Shown: positions 1-5,885 of the stretch, piece after piece
Position numbering within the stretch: the first letter of the stretch is position 1
Layout of the letters: the number at the start of each line of letters is the position of its first letter
Source of the DNA: Candidatus Dormiibacterota bacterium
GTDB taxonomy: Bacteria; Chloroflexota; Dormibacteria; Aeolococcales; Aeolococcaceae
Assembly: GCA_003153215.1 (NCBI GenBank)
Contig: PLXL01000159.1
Span: forward strand, 5,390-17,707
DNA: 12,318 bases
Direction of reading: 5' to 3'
Translations under genes and position numbers: made by a program
The notes under the pieces: generated by a model
The model's database searches: none
What the model saw: the letters and a program-made list of their open reading frames with translations, nothing else
What the model was told of the DNA's origin: nothing

Positions 1-1166
1 AAGCCGACCCGGCTCCCGCTCATGTACAGCTTCCAGACCCGTGCACGCGGGACTCCGACCAGCTGGACGGCCTCGTCCCACCCCGCCTCGAGCCGTTCCA
101 CCCAGTTGCGAAGGGTCAGCGCGTAGTGCTCGCGGAGGCTCTCCACATCGCGGACCTCGAGCCCACTCGCCTGCAGGGCGGTGACCATCGAACCCGCCTC
201 CTGGAGCTGGCCGTCGGGGAAGACGAAGCTGTTCAGGAACGCGCCGATCCCTTTGACTCCGGGCCGCGTCGTGATGCCGTGGATGAGGGCTCGCCCCTCG
301 GGGCGGAGCAGCCCGCGGACGGCGTCGCAGTAGCCCGCCATCGCCCGGCGGCCGACGTGCTCGACCATCCCCACGCTGGCGATGGCGTCGAACTCGCCGT
401 CGAGGCCGTCCCGGTAGTCGGCAAGGCGCACCTCCGCCTTCCCCTCCAGCCCCAGGGTGCGCACCTGCTCGGCCGCCCACTCCGCCTGGCGGGGACTGGC
501 GGTGATCCCGAGCGCCTGCACCCCCCAGTGCTGGGCGGCGTGGAAGACCAGGCTTCCCCAGCCGCAGCCGATGTCGAGGAACCGCTCCCCGGGGCGCAGC
601 CGCAGCTTGCGGCAGACCAGCTCCAGCTTCGCCTCCTGAGCGGTGTCGAGGTCGGTGTCCGGGGTCTCGAAATAGGCGCACGAGTAGGTCAAGGTCCGGC
701 CCAGGAAGAGCCGGTAGAACTCGGGAGGCTGGTCGTAATGGTGGCGGATGGCCTCGCTGTCGCGGGCGCGGCTGTGCAGCCGCCCGCGCAGGCGCGCCTC
801 CACCCGGATCCGGCGGGGGTCGGGCCGAGCTCCCAGGGCCAGCGCGGTGGTCAACATGCGGGGGAGCAGTCGAGCCATCCTGCTCATCGAGAGGTCGTTG
901 ACCCGCCCCAGAAAGGCCTGGAGGCTCTCGACCTCGAGGCTGCCCTCGACGTAGGCTCGGCCGAAGCCCCGGTCCGGCAGGTCGCCGAGGAGCCGGTCGA
1001 GGGCCCTCCGGCTCCGGAAACGGAGGACGAATTCGGGGGTCTCGGACTCCCCCGCGCTGCTCCCGTCCCACAGCTCCAGGCGCCAGCGATCGGTGTCCCA
1101 GATTGCGGTGAGGACGGAGAAGAGCCGGCGGGTGGCACCGGGGTCAACGCTTGCACTCGGCTTCAT
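1..1166 (-). CDS. cfa: Cyclopropane-fatty-acyl-phospholipid synthase-like SAM methyltransferase (C-terminus beyond window)
   Basis: The reading frame is open from an ATG at 1166 to the window edge, giving 388 residues; probably only a few dozen C-terminal residues are missing. The family transfers a methylene group from SAM onto the double bond of unsaturated phospholipid acyl chains at the membrane. An N-terminal domain of about 110 residues precedes a class I methyltransferase fold with the SAM loop LDIGCGWG at 197-204. The bicarbonate-site residues known from E. coli Cfa (C139, E239, H266, I268, Y317) have counterparts here: C163 in YSCAYF, E269 in MVEHVG, H296 and I298 in IHGI, and Y348 in HYALTL. 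The last visible residues (RVWKLYMSGSRVGF) match the family's C-terminal segment. GGGAG lies 8 bases before the ATG. The gene follows the GT4 gene after a 57-base gap, so it may be co-transcribed or start a new unit. Activity on another unsaturated lipid, or methylation without ring closure, cannot be excluded. Confidence 0.93.
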   Translation of the reverse strand, partial: MKPSASVDPGATRRLFSVLTAIWDTDRWRLELWDGSSAGESETPEFVLRFRSRRALDRLLGDLPDRGFGRAYVEGSLEVESLQAFLGRVNDLSMSRMARLLPRMLTTALALGARPDPRRIRVEARLRGRLHSRARDSEAIRHHYDQPPEFYRLFLGRTLTYSCAYFETPDTDLDTAQEAKLELVCRKLRLRPGERFLDIGCGWGSLVFHAAQHWGVQALGITASPRQAEWAAEQVRTLGLEGKAEVRLADYRDGLDGEFDAIASVGMVEHVGRRAMAGYCDAVRGLLRPEGRALIHGITTRPGVKGIGAFLNSFVFPDGQLQEAGSMVTALQASGLEVRDVESLREHYALTLRNWVERLEAGWDEAVQLVGVPRARVWKLYMSGSRVG

Positions 1167-1223
1167 GGTCACCGCTCCCAACGTACTCGGATGCCCGGGA
1201 TGGTGGCACATGAGGGGCGCGGC

Positions 1224-2312
1224 CTACCCGCGAGGCGCCGCCCTCGGGCCGCCCTGGCCGGAGAGGTTGAGGCGATCCAGCAGCTCCGCCATCCGTTCTC
1301 TCAGAGCCGCGTCCGAGAAGTCGCCGAGCCGGCGGCGTCCCCGCTCGATCAGGAGATGCCGGAGCGGCGCGTCCCGGATGACCCGGTCGATCACGGCCGC
1401 CCACACCAGGGGGTCGTCGGTGTCGAGCAGGATGCCCGCCCCCCCCACCGTCTCCGGGACCGCGGCAGCGGCACGGGCGACCAGGGGGAGGTCAAACGCC
1501 CAGGCCTCCAGCAGGTGCATGCCGAAGCCCTCGTGCTCGCTGGCGCAGACGGCCACCGTCGCGCCGGCGTAGAGATCGCCGAGCTCCCGGTCGCTGCGCC
1601 GTCCCGGCAGCTCGACCGCGCCGGCCACCCCGAGTTCCCTCGCCAGCCGGCGGAGCCCGGCCGCGTAGGTCTCAGTGTCGTCCCAGCCGCCCGGCAGCAC
1701 CAGGGTCGCCTCCGGCTGCCAGCAGGCACGGAGCGCGGCCAGCACCCGGATCAGCTCCTCCTGCCGCTTGTTGGGGGCGAGCCGCGAGACGAAGATGAGG
1801 CGCGGGGGGCCGGCGGGGTGGGCGGGGCGCGGCGAGAGACGCGCCAGGTCGACGGGGGGAGGGATGACCATGGTTGCCGGGCAGCCGGCGGCTCGCAGCT
1901 CGGCGGCGTTGTAGGCGGAGTCGCCGATCCCCAACTCGACCACGGGGGCCAGCCGGGTGAGATCGCGCCGCCCCTGGTCGAGCCAGTACGCGACCCGCGG
2001 GCTGGTCGTCCGGTAGTAGGGGGAGGGGGTGATGTTGTGGTAGACGATCACCCGTCTGCAGCGGAGCCTGGCGAAGAGCTGCGCCGACGGGGCGCCGATG
2101 CTCAGGTGGTAGACGACGACATCCCCGGCCCCGACGCATCCGCCCAGTTCTCCGGCGGGCCGTGCCTCACCCAGGAGCTGCTGGTGGATCTCCTCGGCGA
2201 AGATCTCCGAAGCGAAGCCGGCCTCCCGGAATGCGGACCGCATCCTGTGCACCGCCTGGCCGATGGCGTCGCCAGGGGAGAGGACGGGAAGAAGCTGGTG
2301 GACGGCGGTCAC
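1224..2312 (-). CDS. GT4-family glycosyltransferase (retaining, GT-B fold)
   Basis: The 362-residue product should transfer a sugar from an activated donor onto a growing surface glycan in the cytoplasm. Seen: an N-terminal Rossmann half opening with HQLLPVLSPGDAIG, a typical acceptor-side start in this group; a donor-side segment FVSRLAPNKRQEELI (about 174-188) with the Arg/Lys pair expected to bind the donor phosphates; and the GT4 E-x7-E motif (E261 and E269 in EHEGFGMHLLEAW). Length is normal for the family. The start is a GTG at 2312, preceded by GGGG about 8 bases upstream. The frame stays open further upstream, but family similarity begins at this point. The gene lies 61 bases after the stop of the 160-residue gene and is probably the fourth gene of the exporter operon. 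The sugar and linkage cannot be read from the sequence. Confidence 0.9.
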   Translation of the reverse strand: MTAVHQLLPVLSPGDAIGQAVHRMRSAFREAGFASEIFAEEIHQQLLGEARPAGELGGCVGAGDVVVYHLSIGAPSAQLFARLRCRRVIVYHNITPSPYYRTTSPRVAYWLDQGRRDLTRLAPVVELGIGDSAYNAAELRAAGCPATMVIPPPVDLARLSPRPAHPAGPPRLIFVSRLAPNKRQEELIRVLAALRACWQPEATLVLPGGWDDTETYAAGLRRLARELGVAGAVELPGRRSDRELGDLYAGATVAVCASEHEGFGMHLLEAWAFDLPLVARAAAAVPETVGGAGILLDTDDPLVWAAVIDRVIRDAPLRHLLIERGRRRLGDFSDAALRERMAELLDRLNLSGQGGPRAAPRG

Positions 2313-2373
2313 GCGGATCCCCGGAGGCCCCGGCGAACGACGGGCGCCGAAAAAGCAGCGTCGACGGCCGGCC

Positions 2374-2856
2374 TCACGAGCCTCCCTGCTGCGGCGCCTC
2401 GGTATCCGGCTCAGGCCCTGCCGCGGCCTTCGACCCCTCGATGCGGGCGACCCGCTCCTCCAGATCGCGTACCTCGCGCAGGATTGCCAGATTGAAGCGG
2501 GTCTGGTCCTGCGCGATCGGCGCGACGTACCAGGAGAGCAGCCGGCGTACCACCCGCTTGCAGAAGACGGTCACTCCACCTACGACCGGTCGGGTGGAGT
2601 GGAGGGGACGTGCGCTCTCCACCCGCACGCTTGCCTCGGGGGGTTCCGCGCCCTCGTCGGGATGAAACGGGGTCTCGAGCCGGGCGATCAGGGATGCCGG
2701 GTAGGTGCCGGCGCTCCGTCCGCGGGCGACCTCGGCCGTCAGCTCGGCGGCCACCGCGTCCAGGTCGGATCCGCCCGGCTCCCCAGCGTCGACCACCGGC
2801 TCACCGCCGGCGACCACGGGCGCCTCGTCAGCGAGGGAGGGAGCCTGGTCGCTCAT
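2374..2856 (-). CDS. Unknown 160-residue protein with conserved helical/coiled-coil segment, in exporter operon
   Basis: I recognise no catalytic domain. The ATG at 2856 lies 10 bases after the ATPase stop and is chosen over an upstream in-frame ATG at 2958, which would overlap the ATPase gene by 90 bases. Residues 1-50 are acidic, Ala/Pro/Gly-rich and probably disordered. Residues 80-110 include a basic amphipathic stretch (CKRVVRRLLSWY). Residues 109-140 read WYVAPI, then QDQTRFNLAILREV, then a heptad-like DLEERVARIE predicted to form a coiled coil. The tail (141-160) is low complexity. From memory, a similar Trp-Tyr-x2-Pro-Ile...Gln-x2-Phe-Asn segment occurs N-terminal to glycosyltransferases and methyltransferases in O-antigen-like clusters; here it stands without an enzyme domain. 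Position between the polymer-binding ATPase and a glycosyltransferase suggests a membrane-associated scaffold or length-control partner. That role is inference. Confidence 0.75.
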   Translation of the reverse strand: MSDQAPSLADEAPVVAGGEPVVDAGEPGGSDLDAVAAELTAEVARGRSAGTYPASLIARLETPFHPDEGAEPPEASVRVESARPLHSTRPVVGGVTVFCKRVVRRLLSWYVAPIAQDQTRFNLAILREVRDLEERVARIEGSKAAAGPEPDTEAPQQGGS

Positions 2857-2866
2857 CTCGATCAGC

Positions 2867-4123
2867 CTACCCGAGTGGGTCCTGCCAGGTGTCGGGAGGT
2901 TGCTCCCCTGCCACCACCGACCAGACCCCACCGGACTCCACGACTCCGCGGCGGGCACGCTTGTCGATCACGCGGAAATGGACCGCGTGCTTGAGGTGGT
3001 CATAGATGGCTCCATCCCGCCTTCCCTGGATCTCGATGTCGATGCTGTAGGCGCCGTCGAGCAGCGGAAGCTGGGGAATGTCGAAGCGGATCGTCCCGCC
3101 CGCCTCCCGCTGGCTGTCTCCGACCTGGGCGTACTGGCTGACCGGGAGGCTGGCCTCCGAGACCATCAGCCCGTCGTCCCGCAGCAGCCAGACCACGCAG
3201 ACGAAGTCGGCGATCGCGTCGTGCTGGATCCCGTATCCAATCTCGACGCGGACGGAGCCTCCGGTCGCGGGGTTGAGGTCCACGAGACCTCGGCTGTCCA
3301 GCATCCTGACGCCGGTGACAACCACATCCCGAGAGCCCCAGCGCTCGACCTCGGTGCTGGTGAGCGAGCCGTCGGCCGCGAGACCGATGGCGCGCCGGTA
3401 TTGGGCAGTCACGTCCGCGGCGGCGCCGTCGGCGACCAGCCGGCCGTGGTCGAGCAGCAACGCCCGGTCACAGTAGGTCATGACCGCACCCAGCTCGTGG
3501 GTCACCAGCACGACGGTGCGACCCTCACGCTTGTAGCGGGCAAAGATGTCGAAGCACTTCTGCTGGAACGAGGCATCGCCCACGGCGAGCACCTCGTCCA
3601 TCATCAGGATCTCGGCGTGTGCCTGGATGGCGAGGGAGAAGGCGAGCCGGACCTCCATCCCCGACGAGAAGTTCTTGAGCTTGTGGTCGACGAACTGCTC
3701 CAGCTCCGCGAAACCGATGATCTCGTCGAAGAGGCGGTGCAGCTCGGCCCTGCCCAGCCCCAGGATGGCCCCGCTCAGGAAGATGTTCTCTCGTGCGGTC
3801 AGCTCGGGGTTGAAGCCGACGCCCAGCTCGAGGAAGGGCGACACCTTGCCCTCGACCGCCACCACCCCCGCGTCGGGCCGGTAGATCCGCGACAGGATCT
3901 TGAGCAGGGTGCTCTTGCCCGAGCCGTTGTGCCCGATGATGCCGATGAACTCGCCCGCGGAGACCTCGAAACTGACGTCGCGCAGCGCTTCCATGATGCG
4001 ATAGCGCGTGGCACTGCGCCAGTGGGTCATCCGGTGCTTCAGGGTCGCGCTGCGGTCGAGCGGGATGCGGAAGCGCTTGGAGAGGTGCTCCACCCGGATG
4101 GCGAGGTTGGGATCGGCGCTCAC
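2867..4123 (-). CDS. wzt: Polysaccharide ABC exporter ATPase with C-terminal Wzt-type carbohydrate-binding domain
   Basis: The 418-residue product is the ATPase of an ABC-2 exporter for lipid-linked glycan. Seen: Walker A GHNGSGKST (64-72), a family-typical degenerate signature FSSGM (152-156, in place of LSGGQ), Walker B ILMMDE (172-177) and the switch histidine H209 in LVTHE. From about residue 250 an additional beta-rich domain runs to the C-terminus, ending in repeated hydrophobic strands and HFRV...GVVESGGVWS, as in the Wzt C-terminal domain. In characterised E. coli Wzt of O8/O9a type, that domain recognises a modified non-reducing end of the finished polymer. The start is a GTG at 4123, overlapping the permease stop by four bases (GTGA), with GGAA 6 bases upstream. 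A longer open frame to 4360 is only read-through over the permease gene. Substrate identity is unknown; teichoic-acid exporters (TagH) are related in the ATPase domain. Confidence 0.93.
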   Translation of the reverse strand: MSADPNLAIRVEHLSKRFRIPLDRSATLKHRMTHWRSATRYRIMEALRDVSFEVSAGEFIGIIGHNGSGKSTLLKILSRIYRPDAGVVAVEGKVSPFLELGVGFNPELTARENIFLSGAILGLGRAELHRLFDEIIGFAELEQFVDHKLKNFSSGMEVRLAFSLAIQAHAEILMMDEVLAVGDASFQQKCFDIFARYKREGRTVVLVTHELGAVMTYCDRALLLDHGRLVADGAAADVTAQYRRAIGLAADGSLTSTEVERWGSRDVVVTGVRMLDSRGLVDLNPATGGSVRVEIGYGIQHDAIADFVCVVWLLRDDGLMVSEASLPVSQYAQVGDSQREAGGTIRFDIPQLPLLDGAYSIDIEIQGRRDGAIYDHLKHAVHFRVIDKRARRGVVESGGVWSVVAGEQPPDTWQDPLG

Positions 4124-5067
4124 AGGGTTTCCGCGAAGTTGCGCGCCCTGGCCCGGAAGGTGAAGGCGCCGGCGGCCAGGATCAGGGCGACGACCAGAAA
4201 GGGCATCGGGAGGAGCCAGGGGACGTCCAGGGCCGCGTACTGGTGGACGGCTGCCAGGTGGCCGGTCACGATGGTCTCCGTCCACGGCGCCTGCGGTGTC
4301 ACCAGAGCGTGCCGGAGGTCTTCGCAGATCTGCATGATGGGATTGCACACGACGAGCCACGCCATCCAGAGGTCGCGCGGCCGATAGTTCGTCGTGACTC
4401 CCACTCCCCGGGCCAGATGCAGCCGCTGCAGGACGTAGCTGAGGCTGAACATGACCCCCGACCCGTAGAAGAGAAGTTGCATCAGCACCTCCCAGAGGTG
4501 GCCGACGTCCCGGTACTGGACGAAGAGCGATCCGAGGAAGAAGGAGATGCCCAGGGCCAGCATGTAGAGCTCGAGGAGCAGGGGTATCACCGCCACGATG
4601 CGCAGCCCGATGTCGATCTGATGAAGGGCCGCCGCGATCACGATGACCAGGCAGAGGTTGATGAGGAAGGTGAACAGGGAGGTCAGGGAGGCGGCGATCA
4701 CCAGGATCGAGCGGGGGAAGTATGCTTTGCGGATGAGCCCGCCGTTAGAGGCAATCGCCTGCATTGAGAGGGCCGTGCACTCGGCGAAGAAGGTCCAGAC
4801 CACGATGCCGAGCAGGAGCTGGATGCCGTAGTACTGCGTCCCATCCCTCACATCGAAGAGTACGACGAAGATCACGTAGATGATCCCGAAGATCATCGCT
4901 GGCTTGAGCAGCGACCACAGATAGCCCAGCACCGACTGTGTGTACCGCAGCTTGAACTGGCTGATCGCCAGTTCCAAGGTGAGGTGCCGGTAGTGGCTGA
5001 AGCTGTTGAGCTGCGCCCCATTGCCGGTGGCGCCGGCGGGCACTTCGGTGTCAGCGCGGGCGGACAT
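4120..5067 (-). CDS. wzm: Polysaccharide ABC-2 exporter permease, Wzm/TagG type
   Basis: The 315-residue membrane protein forms the channel partner of the ATPase encoded immediately downstream. Six hydrophobic segments are visible at about 57-71, 81-100, 121-147, 155-180, 194-212 and 284-304. An amphipathic N-terminal segment with KLRYTQSVLGYLWSLLKPAM (39-58) is characteristic of ABC-2 polysaccharide permeases, as is NPIMQICEDLRHAL (242-255) before the last membrane span. The ATG at 5067 is the first possible start, because an in-frame TGA lies two codons upstream. No clear Shine-Dalgarno sequence precedes it, which is unusual beside the other genes here. It is the first gene of the leftward operon and diverges from apt across a 196-base region. 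Wzm (O-antigen) and TagG (teichoic acid) cannot be told apart by sequence alone. The Wzt-type tail on its ATPase favours an O-antigen-like glycan. Confidence 0.93.
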   Translation of the reverse strand: MSARADTEVPAGATGNGAQLNSFSHYRHLTLELAISQFKLRYTQSVLGYLWSLLKPAMIFGIIYVIFVVLFDVRDGTQYYGIQLLLGIVVWTFFAECTALSMQAIASNGGLIRKAYFPRSILVIAASLTSLFTFLINLCLVIVIAAALHQIDIGLRIVAVIPLLLELYMLALGISFFLGSLFVQYRDVGHLWEVLMQLLFYGSGVMFSLSYVLQRLHLARGVGVTTNYRPRDLWMAWLVVCNPIMQICEDLRHALVTPQAPWTETIVTGHLAAVHQYAALDVPWLLPMPFLVVALILAAGAFTFRARARNFAETL

Positions 5068-5100
5068 GGATCATCGGGAAGTGAGAAAGCAAATCATGGT

Positions 5101-5117
5101 GTCGGCGCATGGCCGAC
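5101..5117. repeat. Perfect inverted repeat at the predicted exporter-operon transcript start
   Basis: GTCGGC GCATG GCCGAC has 6-base perfect arms and a 5-base loop. It lies 34 bases upstream of the permease ATG, and its right end coincides with the start site expected from the extended -10 at 5123-5131. It could be an operator, or a hairpin at the 5' end of the mRNA that protects it or tunes translation. The repeat is seen; its function is inference, and GC-rich DNA produces such arms by chance fairly often. Confidence 0.35.
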
Positions 5118-5122
5118 GGGGC

Positions 5123-5131
5123 AGTGTAGCA
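5123..5131 (-). promoter_or_regulatory. Candidate extended -10 for the exporter operon
   Basis: On the minus strand the region reads TGC TACACT, an extended -10 (TGn) followed by a hexamer matching TANNNT and four of six TATAAT positions. It predicts a start near 5116 and a leader of about 50 bases before the permease ATG. No recognisable -35 lies 17 bases upstream, which is acceptable for extended -10 promoters. It sits in the only sizeable non-coding region of the window, so a promoter is expected here. Confidence 0.4.
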
Positions 5132-5195
5132 ATCGCGCCACCACCCCCGGTGGCACGGGTGGGCTCCCTGGTACTCGCCCCGCGCACCCGGGGCT

Positions 5196-5209
5196 CCTCC
5201 GTTCGGAGG
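5196..5209. repeat. Perfect inverted repeat in the divergent promoter region
   Basis: CCTCCG TT CGGAGG has 6-base arms around a 2-base centre. It lies 41 bases upstream of the apt -10 candidate and 65 bases upstream of the exporter -10 candidate. The tight spacing suits binding of a dimeric regulator better than an RNA hairpin. No regulator gene is in the window. The symmetry is seen; the operator role is a guess. Confidence 0.3.
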
Positions 5210-5249
5210 GAAAGGCTGCGGCTCTTCCTCCTCACTACGTCACCCCTGG

Positions 5250-5255
5250 TAGCAT
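5250..5255 (+). promoter_or_regulatory. Candidate -10 for apt, consistent with a leaderless transcript
   Basis: TAGCAT fits TANNNT and is followed by eight bases (CCGGCGGC) and then the apt GTG at 5264. The expected start site is at or within two bases of the start codon, so the mRNA would be leaderless. This would explain the lack of a Shine-Dalgarno sequence before apt. Leaderless mRNAs are common in high-GC Actinomycetota and relatives. No -35 is evident. Confidence 0.4.
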
Positions 5256-5263
5256 CCGGCGGC

Positions 5264-5812
5264 GTGAGCGACGACCCCATCCCTCCCGGCCCTCTCGGCG
5301 AGCGCCTGCGAGCGCTGATCCGGGATGTGCCCGATTTCCCGCGCGAGGGGGTGCTGTTCAAGGACATCACCACCCTGCTCGGTGACGCCGAGGCCTTCCG
5401 CACCGCCATCGACGGCCTGGTCGACGCCTATCGCGACGCCGGCATCGAGGTGGTTGTCGGAGTGGAGTCCCGAGGTTTCGTTCTGGGAGGGGCGCTGGCG
5501 TACCTGCTCGGAGTCGGCTTCGTCCCGGTCCGCAAGCAGGGCAAGCTGCCGGCCCAGACCATCTCCGTCGCCTACGCTCTGGAGTACGGCGAGGCGGTGC
5601 TGGAGGTCCACGCGGATGCCATCCGGCCGGGTCAGCGGGTGCTCATCGTCGACGACCTGCTGGCGACCGGGGGGACGGCCCGCGCGTCCGCCGAGCTGAT
5701 CGAGCGGCTCGGCGGCCAGGTCGTGGGGATCGCGTTCCTCATCGAGCTGGCCGGGTTCGGCGGAGCCGAGGCCCTGGGCGAGCGGAGTCACGTTTCCCTG
5801 ATCCGTTTCTGA
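5264..5812 (+). CDS. apt: Adenine phosphoribosyltransferase
   Basis: The 182-residue cytosolic enzyme converts adenine and PRPP to AMP and pyrophosphate (purine salvage). Seen: FKDITTLL (32-39), ESRGF (68-72), RKQGKLP (90-96), YALEYG (104-109) and the PRPP-binding motif VLIVDDLLATGGTA (126-139) with its paired aspartates. All are hallmarks of APRT rather than other phosphoribosyltransferases, and the length is typical. The frame is open upstream to 5006, but that part overlaps the divergent permease gene and shows no family similarity. The GTG at 5264 starts just before the conserved GERLRALIRDVPDFPREG region, and a -10-like TAGCAT lies 8 bases before it. The next gene is ahcY, 73 bases downstream on the same strand. 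Adenine for this enzyme would come from nucleosidase or phosphorylase reactions encoded elsewhere. Confidence 0.96.
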   Translation: MSDDPIPPGPLGERLRALIRDVPDFPREGVLFKDITTLLGDAEAFRTAIDGLVDAYRDAGIEVVVGVESRGFVLGGALAYLLGVGFVPVRKQGKLPAQTISVAYALEYGEAVLEVHADAIRPGQRVLIVDDLLATGGTARASAELIERLGGQVVGIAFLIELAGFGGAEALGERSHVSLIRF

Positions 5813-5837
5813 GCGCAGGGCGCGCCCGGCCCTCGGG

Positions 5838-5843
5838 TACCAT
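5838..5843 (+). promoter_or_regulatory. Candidate -10 for ahcY
   Basis: TACCAT, within GGTACCAT at 5836-5843, lies in the 73-base gap between apt and ahcY. It predicts a start near 5850 and a leader of about 35 bases that keeps the AGGAG at 5876-5880. Just upstream, a short imperfectly terminator-like hairpin (AGGGC 5817-5821, GCCCT 5829-5833) follows the apt stop but has no T-run. No -35 is recognisable. Confidence 0.3.
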
Positions 5844-5885
5844 GGCCGTTCGACCCACTCGCATCACCCTTCGCCAGGAGATGGC

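Noticed and set aside
1167..1223. Promoter for the cfa-like gene (TACGTT at 1180-1185, minus strand)
   Set aside because: It fits TANNNT but would put the transcript start inside or past the GGGAG ribosome site; no -35 is seen.
126..2495. 789-codon open frame on the plus strand
   Set aside because: It lies antisense to the cfa-like and GT4 genes, which carry clear family motifs. Its product is low-complexity Pro/Arg/Gly/Glu-rich, as expected of a shadow frame in GC-rich DNA.
4124..4360. 79-codon N-terminal extension of the ATPase
   Set aside because: It overlaps the permease gene out of frame and is Arg/Pro-rich. The GTG at 4123 with its GTGA overlap and GGAA sequence gives the family-normal start.
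2705..4387. 560-codon open frame on the plus strand
   Set aside because: It is antisense to the ABC ATPase gene with its Walker motifs; it shows no recognisable domain and no ribosome site.
5054..5110. Possible 19-codon leader ORF upstream of and overlapping the permease start (minus strand)
   Set aside because: It has an ATG at 5110 and stops inside the permease gene, but has no ribosome site, and its ATG would be buried in the inverted repeat. There is no support beyond an open frame.
5817..5833. Hairpin after the apt stop as an intrinsic terminator
   Set aside because: The stem has only five pairs and no T-run follows, so it does not meet the criteria for a terminator.
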